DNA of 64,000 nt from Catenulispora sp. MAP5-51 (GTDB lineage: Bacteria > Actinomycetota > Actinomycetes > Streptomycetales > Catenulisporaceae), in contig NZ_JBGCCH010000011.1 in NCBI RefSeq assembly GCF_041261205.1, positions 222,489-286,488 on the forward strand. Reading direction: 5' to 3'. This document shows, piece by piece, positions 21,896 to 30,212 of this stretch. Both the position numbers and the translations under genes were made by a program. Every line of letters starts with the position of its first letter. Positions within the stretch are counted from its first letter, which is position 1. A model generated the notes under the pieces. It ran no database searches. It worked only from the letters and a program-made list of their open reading frames with translations, and was not told the DNA's origin.

Positions 21896-22469
21896 TCGCA
21901 GTCGTCGTCGTGGCCGGATCCCGCGCCGGGATCCACTCCAGCCAGCTCCCATGGGGGTCGACCTTCGCGAACGCGGCGGCGGTCGGCCCCTGGGCGCCGG
22001 TGAAGTCCACGAAGGACGCCGCGACGTAGCCGCGCTCGCCGGGTGCCTCGATCCCGAAGGCCCGGCCGAGGCGGTGGTCCTCGTTGAGGACGAGCATCAG
22101 GGCACGCGTTCGCGAAAGCTCGATGACGCGCTCGGCGAAGGCCTGCCGGTCTTCCCGCGCCAAGTAGGGCATGACGTGGGAGGACAGGACGACCACGACC
22201 GCGTCGTGCGGCGCCTCGGCGACGGCGGCGGGCAGCAGGTCGAACAGGTCCCCGCGCCGCAGGTCCAGGTGCGCCTCGCGGGCTTGGAACATCAGCAGCG
22301 GCAGGCGTTCGGTCGGCGGCGCCGCCAGCAAAGGCGCGGCGAGTTCGGGCTCTGCGATGAACGCGGTGTTGAGGTGGTCGTACAGCGGCGACGTCTGGAC
22401 GGCGTCGATCGCGCGGAAACCCTCGAAGACGGGGACGAGATCGCGCGGGGTGCCGCCGGGATCGGTCAT
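21879..22469 (-). CDS. DUF2332-like protein, apparently shortened in the middle
   Basis: A 196-residue protein resembling DUF2332 proteins at both ends. The N-terminal part has SPLYDHLNTAFIAEPELAAP and LPLLMFQARE. The C-terminal part has DLRRGDLFDLLPAAVAEAP, VVVVLSSHVMPYLAREDR and LMLVLNEDH. From memory, members are about 330 residues long and carry a central methyltransferase-like glycine motif and an acidic loop, which are not present here. An in-frame deletion of roughly 120 residues would explain the length. The ATG at 22469 is chosen because it starts the recognisable part. Function unknown. Confidence 0.6.
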   Translation of the reverse strand: MTDPGGTPRDLVPVFEGFRAIDAVQTSPLYDHLNTAFIAEPELAAPLLAAPPTERLPLLMFQAREAHLDLRRGDLFDLLPAAVAEAPHDAVVVVLSSHVMPYLAREDRQAFAERVIELSRTRALMLVLNEDHRLGRAFGIEAPGERGYVAASFVDFTGAQGPTAAAFAKVDPHGSWLEWIPARDPATTTTATTAPA

Positions 22470-22696
22470 GGGATCACTGTAGATCCCCGAGCCGCCGTCG
22501 ACCCGGATCCGGATCCGAACGCGCAGGGTAACCGCGATGCCGGACGGCCGCGCGTCTCGCCTCCGGGCAACCGGCCCGAGGGTCACCTAAATGCAGTAGC
22601 ACGATCGCCGCGCGACGCCGAGGCGGATTGAATGAGGGGAAGGCCGCCTCGGCGCGCCGCCGGGGCGGTGACGGCTCCTGGAAAGGGGGCAATCCG

Positions 22697-22894
22697 ATGA
22701 CCCGCAAAGTCGCCGACTGCCGGCAGTTCCCCAGCGAGATCAACTGCACGCTGACGATCGCCGGCGAGGAGAAGGAAGTCCTGGACGCCGCGGCGATGCA
22801 CGCGGTCGCGGTGCACGGCGAGACCGACACGCCGGAGTTCCGCGAGCAGCTCAAAACCTTCCTCGTCGAGGAGAAGGTACCGGTCAGCCACTAA
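22697..22894 (+). CDS. Small DUF1059 protein
   Basis: A 65-residue protein opening with TRKVADCRQFPSEINCTLTI, the DUF1059 pattern with two cysteines. It continues with a helical segment KEVLDAAAMHAVAVHG. Biochemical role unknown; cytosolic. The ATG at 22697 has an AAAGGGGG ribosome-binding site about 8 nt upstream, which decides the start. It is followed 78 bp later by a cupin gene in the same direction, and the two probably form an operon. Confidence 0.85.
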   Translation: MTRKVADCRQFPSEINCTLTIAGEEKEVLDAAAMHAVAVHGETDTPEFREQLKTFLVEEKVPVSH

Positions 22895-22972
22895 CCGCAC
22901 CCCGCACACCCGCACACACACCGACCCGCCCGGCCCCGGTCCGCGGAGCCGGGCCCGAACCTGGGAGCAACC

Positions 22973-23338
22973 ATGACAGGTCTCTTACACCAATCGCTCG
23001 ACAAGCCCCAGGAGACCCGCCCCTTCGAGCAGGGCATGGGCCACCTGGACCTGGTCGCCATGGACGAGGGCGGTTTCGGCCGCGCCGTCTTCGAACCGGG
23101 ATGGCAGTGGTCCAAGCACATCAAGCCCATCGCCCACACCGAGAGCTGCCAGGCCGCGCACCTGGGCTACTGCATCTCCGGGCACATGCACGTGGTGATG
23201 GACGACGGCGAGAAGGCCGACATCGGCCCCGGCGAGTTCCTGGAGATCCCCCCGGGGCACGACGCCTGGGTGGTCGGCGCGGAGCCCTGCGTCATGCTCG
23301 ACTGGCAGGGGTTCGCCGACTACGCGAAGGCGAAGTGA
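22973..23338 (+). CDS. Cupin-domain protein
   Basis: A 121-residue single-cupin protein. The beta-barrel motifs are visible: the first with GYCISGHMHVVMDDG, the second with GPGEFLEIPPGHDAWVVG. Metal-binding is uncertain: only part of the usual His/Glu set (GHMHV, PPGHD) is seen. A ribosome-binding site (CTGGGAG) precedes the ATG. Its neighbour upstream encodes a DUF1059 protein. The family ranges from enzymes to small-molecule sensors, so no specific function is claimed. Confidence 0.82.
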   Translation: MTGLLHQSLDKPQETRPFEQGMGHLDLVAMDEGGFGRAVFEPGWQWSKHIKPIAHTESCQAAHLGYCISGHMHVVMDDGEKADIGPGEFLEIPPGHDAWVVGAEPCVMLDWQGFADYAKAK

Positions 23339-23427
23339 GCAGTAGGCAGCACAGCAGCAGGCAGCACGGAAAAAGGCAGTACAGAAAAAGACAGCACAGC
23401 AGCAGGCAGTACAGCGGCAGGCATCAG
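23338..23427. repeat. Six tandem 15-bp repeats
   Basis: Six imperfect 15-bp units, type AGCAGCAGGCAGCAC, run from the last base of the cupin stop codon to just before the convergent methyltransferase stop. Two units carry a run of five A in place of CAGCA. It is the most A-rich short stretch in this part of the window. Read on the minus strand, the 15-bp period would give a pentapeptide repeat, but no coding role is likely. Confidence 0.85.
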
Positions 23428-23429
23428 GA

Positions 23430-24236
23430 TCAGGGCTTGCGGCCGATGGCCCCGAGCACGGCCAACTCCACCGGCGTCCCGATGTCCGTGGGGTCCGGCC
23501 GCCACAGCGGGCAGGGCACCAGACCGGGCTCGACCAGGTCGAGTCCTTCGAGGTAGCCGGCGATCTGCTCGGGGCTGCGCAGGTTGTAGGGGACCGCGCC
23601 GCTCTGGTTGTAGCGGCTGATGGCCTCCTTGTAGGCCGCGTCGGTGTCGGTGCCGTCACGGACCACCAGGTAGCTGCCGGAGGGGACGGCGTCCATCAGC
23701 CGGCGCACGATCGCCAGCGCGCGGTCGTACTCCTTGATGTGCGCCAGGATGCCCATCAGCACGATCGCGACCGGTTCGTTCAGATCCAGGGTCTTGGCGG
23801 CCTGGGTCAGGATCGTCTCGGGGTCGGCGAGGTCGGCCTCGATGTAGTCGGTCGCGCCTTCGGGCGTTCCGACCAGTAGCGCCTGCGCGTGCGCAAGGAC
23901 CAGCGGATCGTTGTCCACGTAGACGATGCGCGACTCCGGCGCGATGCCCTGCGCGATCTCGTGGGTGTTGTTGGCCGTGGGCAGGCCGGTGCCGACGTCC
24001 AGGAACTGGCGCACGCCGGTCTCGACCACGAGGTGGCGCACGGTCCGGACGAGGAACTGCCGGCCGCTGCGCGCCAGGTCGACGATCTCGGGGAAGACCT
24101 CGCGGAAATGGTCGCCCGCCACACGGTCGGCGGGGTAGTTGTCCTTGCCGCCCAGCCAGTAGTTGAAGATCCGGGCCGAGTGCGGAACGCCGCTGTCGAT
24201 CTGCGCCGCGGGCCGGTCCTGCGCTTCGTTGGTCAT
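23430..24236 (-). CDS. SAM-dependent methyltransferase, DUF574 family
   Basis: A 268-residue protein of the S-adenosyl methyltransferase family common in actinomycetes. It has the family opening SARIFNYWLGGKDNYPADR, the SAM-binding loop FLDVGTGLPTANNTHE, the acidic strand-2 end VYVDNDP and the post-IV region VAIVLMGILAHI. The substrate is unknown. The ATG at 24236 is supported by the family start. It lies 84 bp downstream of the XRE regulator gene on the same strand, so the two may share a transcript. Confidence 0.92.
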   Translation of the reverse strand: MTNEAQDRPAAQIDSGVPHSARIFNYWLGGKDNYPADRVAGDHFREVFPEIVDLARSGRQFLVRTVRHLVVETGVRQFLDVGTGLPTANNTHEIAQGIAPESRIVYVDNDPLVLAHAQALLVGTPEGATDYIEADLADPETILTQAAKTLDLNEPVAIVLMGILAHIKEYDRALAIVRRLMDAVPSGSYLVVRDGTDTDAAYKEAISRYNQSGAVPYNLRSPEQIAGYLEGLDLVEPGLVPCPLWRPDPTDIGTPVELAVLGAIGRKP

Positions 24237-24320
24237 GGGGCCCCATCTTTCCCTGAGACCGACCCCAACGGAATAAGAGCCCTGCCAGGTTTTTCGAACC
24301 AGGCCGGCCCCGGTACCGCC

Positions 24321-25217
24321 TCAGTAGCCTTCGATCATCCGGGTCAGGAAGGCGACGGTCTCGGAGGGCGAGAGCGCCTGCACGGCCAACTGGTCGGCCA
24401 CCGTCGTGTACGCGTCCAGGTCCTCGCGCTTGTCCAGATACGCCGCCCCGGTGAGCTGCTCCAGGTAGACGATGTCGGGCAGCGCCGGCTCGGCGAAGCG
24501 CAGGATGGTGAACGGCCCGGCCGCCGCCGGTCCGCCGCGCGCGAACGGCGCGACCTGCACCGTGACGTGCGGCAGCTTGCACAGCTCCACCAGGTGCTCC
24601 AGCTGGGCCCGCATGACGGCCGCGCCGCCGGGCTGGCGCCGCACCGCGGCCTCGTCGACGATCGACCAGATCCGCGGCGGCTCGGCGCTGTGCACCAGCC
24701 GGGCCCGGTTCATCCGCAGCCGCACCCGGCGCTCGATCTCGTCGGCGGAGGCCAGCGGATACCCGTCGCGGATGACGGCGCGCGCGTAGTCCTCGCTCTG
24801 CAGCAGCCCGGGCAGGAACTGCGCCTCGTAGACACGGATGACCGAGGCGGCCTCCTCCAGGCCGACGTAGACCTCGAACCAGCCCGGCATCAGATCGGCG
24901 AAACCGTGCCACCAGCCCCGCGCGTTGGCCTGGCCGGCCAGGGTGAGGATGGCCTCGCGCTCGGTCTCGTCGGTGATCCCGTACAGGGTCAGCAGGTCGG
25001 CGACGTCCCGCCGCTTGAAGCTGACCTGTCCCAGCTCCATGCGGCTGATCTTGGTGTGCGAACAACGGATCTCATAGCCGGCGGCACCGCGCGTGACACC
25101 GGCGGCGACGCGCAGCTTGCGCAGCTGCGATCCCAGCAGCATGCGCAGGACAGTGGGGCCGCTGTCCTCGGATCCCACCAGCGGATCGGCCGAGCGCTCA
25201 GCCGGTACCGAGCTCAT
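24321..25217 (-). CDS. XRE-family regulator with DUF5753 domain
   Basis: A 298-residue regulator. An N-terminal helix-turn-helix (about residues 28-85: LGSQLRKLRVAAGVTRG, then CSHTKISRMELGQ) is followed by a DUF5753 ligand-binding-like domain (from about 110: YEAQFLPGLLQSEDYARAV, the family hallmark). In many actinomycetes this type of gene is followed by a small DUF397 gene; here the neighbour is the DUF574 methyltransferase instead. The ATG at 25217 lies 18 bp downstream of a tandem 18-bp repeat that could be its own operator. Confidence 0.92.
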   Translation of the reverse strand: MSSVPAERSADPLVGSEDSGPTVLRMLLGSQLRKLRVAAGVTRGAAGYEIRCSHTKISRMELGQVSFKRRDVADLLTLYGITDETEREAILTLAGQANARGWWHGFADLMPGWFEVYVGLEEAASVIRVYEAQFLPGLLQSEDYARAVIRDGYPLASADEIERRVRLRMNRARLVHSAEPPRIWSIVDEAAVRRQPGGAAVMRAQLEHLVELCKLPHVTVQVAPFARGGPAAAGPFTILRFAEPALPDIVYLEQLTGAAYLDKREDLDAYTTVADQLAVQALSPSETVAFLTRMIEGY

Positions 25218-25235
25218 CCGTGCTCCCAGTGCTGA

Positions 25236-25289
25236 TCTGTACCTGATCTGAAATCTGTACCTGATGTGAAGTCTGTACTTGATCTGAAA
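25236..25289. repeat. Three tandem 18-bp repeats in the leader of the XRE gene
   Basis: Three adjacent 18-bp units (TCTGTACCTGATCTGAAA type, 2-3 differences between copies) plus the first six bases of a fourth lie 19-72 bp upstream of the regulator start. A period near two helix turns could place protein-binding sites on one DNA face. An operator role is inference. Confidence 0.8.
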
Positions 25290-25482
25290 TCTGAACCCCG
25301 CTGTGCCTGCCCTTAAGGGTAGTCGCTACCGGAGCGATGCGTGAGAGGGCAGGTCAAGGTCCTGAATCTCGGAGCGCTGCCGCTGCCGCCGTGTCGGACT
25401 TCCAGGGTCGCACGCCCGCGTCGCCGTCCTGGGTAACGTGGGGCGAACCGTTTCATATCAGAACTCGTCCAGGGAGCCGTCC

Positions 25483-25929
25483 ATGCCGCCGGTCCGTCAT
25501 CGTCTCGCCCTCGCCGGCGCGGTCGCCCTCGCTGTCACCGTCGCCGCCGCGCTCACGCCGGGGGTCGCGGGCGCCACCGCCGCGTCGGGGGTGTCGGCCA
25601 CCGAGAGCGGCCGGACCACACTCGGGGGCGAGGAGCACGTCCTGCGCCGGATCACCATCCAGCCCGGCGGCAGCACGGGGTGGCAGTGGCACGACGGGAC
25701 GCTGTCCGTGTACGTCGAACAGGGCACGCTGACGCACAACGAGTCGGACTGCCTGTCGACCGAGGTCTACAGCAGCAACTCCTCGTTCCTGGAGCCGAGC
25801 GGGGCGGACAACGTCCAGATCGACCGGAACCTGGGCACGACGCCGCTGGTGTTGGACGTGCTCTACGTGGACCCCGCCAACAGTCCGCTCGCGGAAGACG
25901 CGCCGAATCCGGGTTGCCGTTTCCACTGA
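25483..25929 (+). CDS. Secreted cupin-like protein
   Basis: A 148-residue protein with a Sec signal peptide: MPPVRHRLALAG followed by a hydrophobic core, with likely cleavage after VAGA or ATAA around residues 30-33. The mature part reads as a small cupin barrel (LRRITIQPGGSTGWQWHDG, VYVEQGTLTH) with a cysteine pair (SDCLSTE, NPGCRFH) likely to form an extracytoplasmic disulfide. The ATG at 25483, preceded by AGGGAG, is preferred over an upstream GTG. It reads away from the XRE gene and is followed closely by an oxidoreductase gene. Confidence 0.8.
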   Translation: MPPVRHRLALAGAVALAVTVAAALTPGVAGATAASGVSATESGRTTLGGEEHVLRRITIQPGGSTGWQWHDGTLSVYVEQGTLTHNESDCLSTEVYSSNSSFLEPSGADNVQIDRNLGTTPLVLDVLYVDPANSPLAEDAPNPGCRFH

Positions 25930-25952
25930 CCGGCGTGGGTAAAGTCGACGAC

Positions 25953-26417
25953 ATGCCCCGAACCATCGCCACGAACACCTCCGTCGACCTCGCCGCGCTG
26001 CTGGACTTCGTCCGGCCCCGGCACCGCGCCCTGCTGATCACCCGCCGCGCCGACGGCGGCCCGCAGGCCTCTCCCCTGACCTGCGGCGTCGACGACTCCG
26101 GCCGCCTGGTCATGTCCACCTACCCGGAGCGGGCCAAGACCGCCAACGCGCGGCGGGACGCCGCGGTCAGCGTCGTGATCCTGTCGGACGAGTGGAACGG
26201 CCCGTGGGTCCAGATCGACGGCGACGCCGAGGTGCTGGACGTCCCGGACTCGGTCGAGCCGCTGGTCGAGTACTTCCGCAACATCTCCGGCGAGCACCCG
26301 GACTGGGACGAGTACCGGGAGGCGATGGTGAAGCAGGGCAAGTCCCTGATCCGGGTGACGCCGCGCCGGTGGGGTCCGGTCGCCACCGGCGGGTTCCCGG
26401 CGCACCTCGCGGACTGA
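25953..26417 (+). CDS. PPOX-class F420-dependent oxidoreductase
   Basis: A 154-residue split-barrel flavin/F420 protein. The first strand RHRALLITRRADGGPQASPL, the VMSTYPERAKTANARRDA segment and the end VTPRRWGPVATGGFPAHL are typical of the TIGR03618/F420-binding group. Substrate unknown. It starts 23 bp after the secreted cupin gene on the same strand, with the ATG at 25953. Confidence 0.86.
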   Translation: MPRTIATNTSVDLAALLDFVRPRHRALLITRRADGGPQASPLTCGVDDSGRLVMSTYPERAKTANARRDAAVSVVILSDEWNGPWVQIDGDAEVLDVPDSVEPLVEYFRNISGEHPDWDEYREAMVKQGKSLIRVTPRRWGPVATGGFPAHLAD

Positions 26418-26482
26418 CGGACCGAGCCGGGCTCGGGCGGCGGGGCGATCGCCTCGCCGTACCTCGCCGCCCCGTTTGGACA

Positions 26483-26562
26483 GGTGCCGTTAACGCACCG
26501 TTCGGACCGTGTTCCAGCGTGTCGGCGCCGGGCGTCCTAGCTTGCCGATCAAGACGATCGGC
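26483..26562. promoter_or_regulatory. Two inverted repeats upstream of the FAD oxidoreductase gene
   Basis: GGTGC-N7-GCACC at 26483-26499 is centred on the perfect palindrome CGTTAACG. GCCGATC-N5-GATCGGC lies at 26544-26562. Both are in the 168-bp control region of the oxidoreductase gene. They are candidate operators for an unlinked regulator. Confidence 0.45.
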
Positions 26563-26585
26563 GACGCGGCAAGGGACGGGACCAC

Positions 26586-27707
26586 ATGGCGAATCCGGAC
26601 ACGGAATCAGCGGACGTACTCGTCATCGGAGCCGGCATCGTCGGCCTGGCCTGCGCCCACGAGGCGGTGGAGCGTGGGCTGTCGGTCCTGGTCGTGGAGC
26701 GCGACGAGCGGGCCGTCGGCGCCTCGGTGCGCAACTTCGGCCACGCCTGCGCGACCGCGCAGTCCGGCAAGGCGCTGGACTACGGCCGCGTCGCCCGCGA
26801 GACCTGGCTCCGGCTGTCCGAGGCGGCCGGGTTCTGGGCCCGGCGCACCGGGACGCTGATGGTCGCGCGCAGCGCCGACGAGCTCGCCGTCCTGGAGGAG
26901 TTCGCCGGGCTGCGCGGCGACGAGGCCCGGATGGTGACGGCCGCCGAGGTCGCCGGACACGCTTCCTTCGGCCCCGGCGTGATCGGCGGGGCCTGGCTGC
27001 CGCAGGACCTGCGGGTCGACCCGCGCGAGGCCGCCGCGAAGATCGCCGCGCACCTCGAAGCGCGCGGCGTCCGCTTCCGCTGGAACACCAGCGCGCACAC
27101 CGTCGAGACCGGACAGGCCGCGACCAGCCGCGGCCTCGTCCACGCCGACCACGTCATCCTGGCGACCGGCCACGACGTGGACCGCCACTTCCCCGGCCTG
27201 GCCGCCGAGCACGGGGTCCAGCGCTGCGCCCTGCGCATGCTCCGCGTCGACAACCCCTCCGGCCGCACCATAGAACCGGCTGTGCAGACCGGATACTCGA
27301 TGCTCCGCTACGGCGGTTTCGCCGAATGCCCCTCGCTGCCGGCCCTGCGCGACCGCCTCACGGCCGAGACGCCCGACCTGGTCGGCATCGGCCTGAACCT
27401 GATGTTCACACAGCGCCCCGACGGCACGCTGACCATAGGCGACACCCACAGCTACGCGACCACCCTGGCGCCGTTCCAGGACGAGGAGCTCGACGCGGCC
27501 GTCCTGCGCGAGACGGCGAAGCTGCTCGGCGTCGAGCGGATGACGGTGCGCGAACGCTGGCGCGGCGTCTACGCCTCGGCCCCGCAGCCGTTCCTGGACG
27601 CCACGCCGGCCAAGGGCGTGCGCGTCGCGGCGGTGACCGCCGGGGTCGGGATGACGACGGCGTTCGGTTTCGCCCGGGAGATCGTGCAGGACATGATCGG
27701 GCGCTGA
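26586..27707 (+). CDS. FAD-dependent oxidoreductase of the TIGR03364 type
   Basis: A 373-residue D-amino-acid-oxidase-fold flavoprotein. The Rossmann motif VLVIGAGIVGLACAHEA (about residues 10-26) binds FAD. GASVRNFGHACATAQSG is the conserved segment after it, and VAAVTAGVGMTTAFGFA near the end closes the FAD site. TIGR03364 members occur in phosphonate-breakdown clusters, but no other phosphonate gene is visible here, so the substrate is open (an amine or amino acid is likely). The ATG at 26586 has the GGGAC purine stretch just upstream. Confidence 0.85.
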   Translation: MANPDTESADVLVIGAGIVGLACAHEAVERGLSVLVVERDERAVGASVRNFGHACATAQSGKALDYGRVARETWLRLSEAAGFWARRTGTLMVARSADELAVLEEFAGLRGDEARMVTAAEVAGHASFGPGVIGGAWLPQDLRVDPREAAAKIAAHLEARGVRFRWNTSAHTVETGQAATSRGLVHADHVILATGHDVDRHFPGLAAEHGVQRCALRMLRVDNPSGRTIEPAVQTGYSMLRYGGFAECPSLPALRDRLTAETPDLVGIGLNLMFTQRPDGTLTIGDTHSYATTLAPFQDEELDAAVLRETAKLLGVERMTVRERWRGVYASAPQPFLDATPAKGVRVAAVTAGVGMTTAFGFAREIVQDMIGR

Positions 27708-27717
27708 GAAAGAGCTG

Positions 27718-28866
27718 TCAGCCGGCCGGTCGCCGGTGGTACGCCTTGTTCGCGATCCGCCACCGGCCCTCGGTCTGTACCAGCAGGAAGATATCCGTGA
27801 ACGTGTCGGGCCCGTGGTGCAGCGTCATGCTCGCCGAGGCGACGGTCCCGTGGACCCGGACGCTGTCGATCCGGCGGGTCCGGGTCGCCTCGTCGACGGC
27901 CGGCTGCCCGGAGAACAGCGAGCAGTACTGGTCCAGCGGCCAGGAAACGAAGGCTCCGTCCCGGATCCCCTCGACGTGCGCCGTCGGGAGGAACGCCTCG
28001 CGGAAGTGCGCGGGGTCCCCGGTGGCGTGTCCGCGTATGTAGGCACGCAGCGGTTCGAGCACGGCCTCGTCCACGGCCGGCGTCGTGATCGCGACCGCGA
28101 TGTCGGCCCCGGGATCCCCGGCGGCGTCGGCCAGTTCGGCGGCGCTGGGCACCGGCTTGGCCGACGCGCCGGCCAGCAGCGCCATGTCCTTGGCCAGCGC
28201 CCCGACTGTGAACTCCGCGTCGGCGGCCGCCGAAGCCGTCGGAGGCTGCGTGAGGAAGCTCCGCTTGCGGGCTGCCAGGCCGCCGAGCTGGCCGATCTCG
28301 AGCACGTCCAAAGCCTCGTCGCGCGCCAGCCCCAGCTCCTCGGCCTGCTGCACCGCATCGCGCAGCGCGAGAACCGCGCCGGCCAGGCTGGAGTTCGCGA
28401 CCAGCTTCAACGCCGCGGCGGTGGCCGCGTCCCCGACCCGCCGCACGGTGCCGAGCGCGTCCAGGACCGGCCGCACCGTGTCGAAGGGCTCTGCGTCACC
28501 CGCGGCGAGAAGGTGCACCGCGCCGGCCTCCATGGCACGCACCGACCCCAGCACCGGTGCGTGCACATAGTTCGGCCCGAACCGCCGGGCGAGCTCGGCC
28601 GCCTCGGCCGGTGCGACGGTGCTGGTGTTGAGCACGACCGCGCCGGCTTTCACAGAGCCCTGAACGCGATCGAGCACCTCGCGGCACGCGGCCCCGTCGA
28701 ACAGGCACAGCAGCACGACGTCGGCTTTCGCCACCGCCTCGTTCGGGTCGCCCTCGATCGAGCGCGTCCAGCCGACGACGTCCAGCCCCTGCCCGGCGAG
28801 TCGTTTCGCGATCGCGGAGCCCAGATGTCCCAGGCCCAGGACGGCGATCGTCTGCGGTTTGTTCAT
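27718..28866 (-). CDS. 6PGDH/imine-reductase-like NADP protein fused to an NTF2-like domain
   Basis: A 382-residue fusion. Residues 1 to about 265 form a beta-hydroxyacid-dehydrogenase/imine-reductase-like fold: the nucleotide loop VLGLGHLGSAIAKRLA at about 9-24, WTRS, NTSTVAP, and the KLVANS segment with the lysine typical of the class. Residues about 270-382 form an NTF2/lumazine-binding-like domain (YIRGHATGDPAHFREAFLP ... LLVQTEGRWRIANKAYH). I know these parts as separate proteins. The ATG at 28866 is chosen over a frame extension that overlaps the LysR gene. It lies 62 bp behind a LysR gene on the same strand. Confidence 0.82.
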   Translation of the reverse strand: MNKPQTIAVLGLGHLGSAIAKRLAGQGLDVVGWTRSIEGDPNEAVAKADVVLLCLFDGAACREVLDRVQGSVKAGAVVLNTSTVAPAEAAELARRFGPNYVHAPVLGSVRAMEAGAVHLLAAGDAEPFDTVRPVLDALGTVRRVGDAATAAALKLVANSSLAGAVLALRDAVQQAEELGLARDEALDVLEIGQLGGLAARKRSFLTQPPTASAAADAEFTVGALAKDMALLAGASAKPVPSAAELADAAGDPGADIAVAITTPAVDEAVLEPLRAYIRGHATGDPAHFREAFLPTAHVEGIRDGAFVSWPLDQYCSLFSGQPAVDEATRTRRIDSVRVHGTVASASMTLHHGPDTFTDIFLLVQTEGRWRIANKAYHRRPAG

Positions 28867-28928
28867 ATGCCGAGCGTGCAGTACCCGCTTGTCCTGCGAC
28901 AAGCGCAGATTTCGCAGGCCTGCCATGC

Positions 28929-29777
28929 TCATTCCGCATATCGGGCGAGCACCGCCCGGACGAACGAGGCGACCAGCGGCCTGCGGTCGTGTTCGTTCCA
29001 GGCCAGCACCAGGTGGCTCGGCGGCGCGTCGGCGACCGGGACGAGCACCACGCCGCTGGGCAGCTGCGGGACGAGCGAGCGCGGCAGCACCTCGACCACG
29101 CGGCTCACGGCGATCATGTGCAGCAGCTGCAAAACGTCGGTGACCGCACCGGGCGTGCTCTCATCTCCTTTCCCGGCAACGCCTTTCCACAACGGCCGCT
29201 GCTCGCCCTCCAGATCGGCCATGAGCACCGAGTCCCGCCCGGCCAACCGGTGCCCGGCCGCCAGGACGGCGACCCGGTCCTCGGTGAGGAGCCGCTCGTG
29301 GGCCAGGCCGTCCAGCGGGTCGAAGGGCGCGTAGAGCAGTCCGACGTCGGCCCGGCCGTCGAGCAGGAAATCGGCCCGGTCCATGGGGCCGCTGAACAGG
29401 ATGTCCACGTGCCGGGCATCGGGCTGCTCGGCGTACGCGGCCAGCATCCCGGACAGCAGGCCGCCGTCGCCGCCGGGCTTGAGCACGAACCGCAGCTGGT
29501 TCTGCATACCCCCGGCACTTTGCGCACGCCGGACGGCGGCGCCGACCGCGTTCAGCGCATGCCGGCCGTGCTCCTGCAACGCCGTCCCGGCCGCGGTCAG
29601 CTCGACGTGCCGGCTGGAGCGCACGAACAGCACGACGCCGAGCCGGTTCTCGATCCGCCGGATCGCCTTCGACAGCGCCGGCTGCGCGATCGAGAGCCGG
29701 ACGGCGGCCCGCCCGAAATGCAGCTCGTCCGCGACCGCGAGGAAGTACTCCAGCTCGCGCGTCTCCAGGTCACTCAT
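28929..29777 (-). CDS. LysR-family transcriptional regulator
   Basis: A 282-residue LTTR with the canonical N-terminal winged helix (ELEYFLAVADELHFGRAA, RLSIAQPALSKAIRRIE, then FVRSSRHVELTAAG) and a C-terminal effector-binding domain. It is divergent from a small Dabb-like gene and reads towards the reductase-NTF2 fusion. Either neighbour may be its target. The ligand is unknown. Confidence 0.92.
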   Translation of the reverse strand: MSDLETRELEYFLAVADELHFGRAAVRLSIAQPALSKAIRRIENRLGVVLFVRSSRHVELTAAGTALQEHGRHALNAVGAAVRRAQSAGGMQNQLRFVLKPGGDGGLLSGMLAAYAEQPDARHVDILFSGPMDRADFLLDGRADVGLLYAPFDPLDGLAHERLLTEDRVAVLAAGHRLAGRDSVLMADLEGEQRPLWKGVAGKGDESTPGAVTDVLQLLHMIAVSRVVEVLPRSLVPQLPSGVVLVPVADAPPSHLVLAWNEHDRRPLVASFVRAVLARYAE

Positions 29778-29847
29778 GCCTCCAGGTTATCGCCGGAGGC
29801 CGAACAGGTCTTGGACAGCCGCACCCCGGCCCGCCGAGAATCGACGC

Positions 29848-30165
29848 ATGATCAAGCACACGATGATTGTCTCCTTCACCGACCCGCTGCCGGACGCGGA
29901 GTTGGATCAATACCTCGCGGACATCGAACGAGTAATGCACGACAGCGGCACGGTCCAGTCCTTCGCGGCGGCCCGGCACATCCCGGTCCCCGGCGAGGAG
30001 CAGATCCCGGCGCTGATCGCGACCGCGATCGTGCAGATCACCGTCGCCGACCGCGACGCGCTGGCGAAGTCCTTCGCGGCCCCGGGCATCGAGGAGGTCA
30101 TCCACCACTGGCAGGCGCGGCATCCGTACAAGGTCGCCTGGGCGAACCACGAGCCGCTGGCCTGA
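29848..30165 (+). CDS. Dabb-type stress-responsive A/B-barrel small protein
   Basis: A 105-residue protein with a ferredoxin-like alpha/beta layout (IKHTMIVSFTDPLPDAELDQ, FAAARHIPVPG, ATAIVQITVADRDALAKSF, ending with HHWQARHPYKVAWANHEPLA). It resembles the small Dabb/EthD group, whose members are often dimeric barrels of unknown or cyclase-like function. The ATG at 29848 follows GACGC with no strong ribosome-binding site. It shares a 70-bp control region with the LysR gene. Confidence 0.7.
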   Translation: MIKHTMIVSFTDPLPDAELDQYLADIERVMHDSGTVQSFAAARHIPVPGEEQIPALIATAIVQITVADRDALAKSFAAPGIEEVIHHWQARHPYKVAWANHEPLA

Positions 30166-30212
30166 GCGGTAGCTCGCGCCGGCGGCGTCAGCGGCGCGGC
30201 CGGTAGGGCGGG

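Noticed and set aside
23320..23505. Minus-strand ORF with pentapeptide repeats (AVLPA/SVLPF)
   Set aside because: The periodicity follows from the 15-bp DNA repeat; the rest is antisense to genes, so not accepted as a coding gene.
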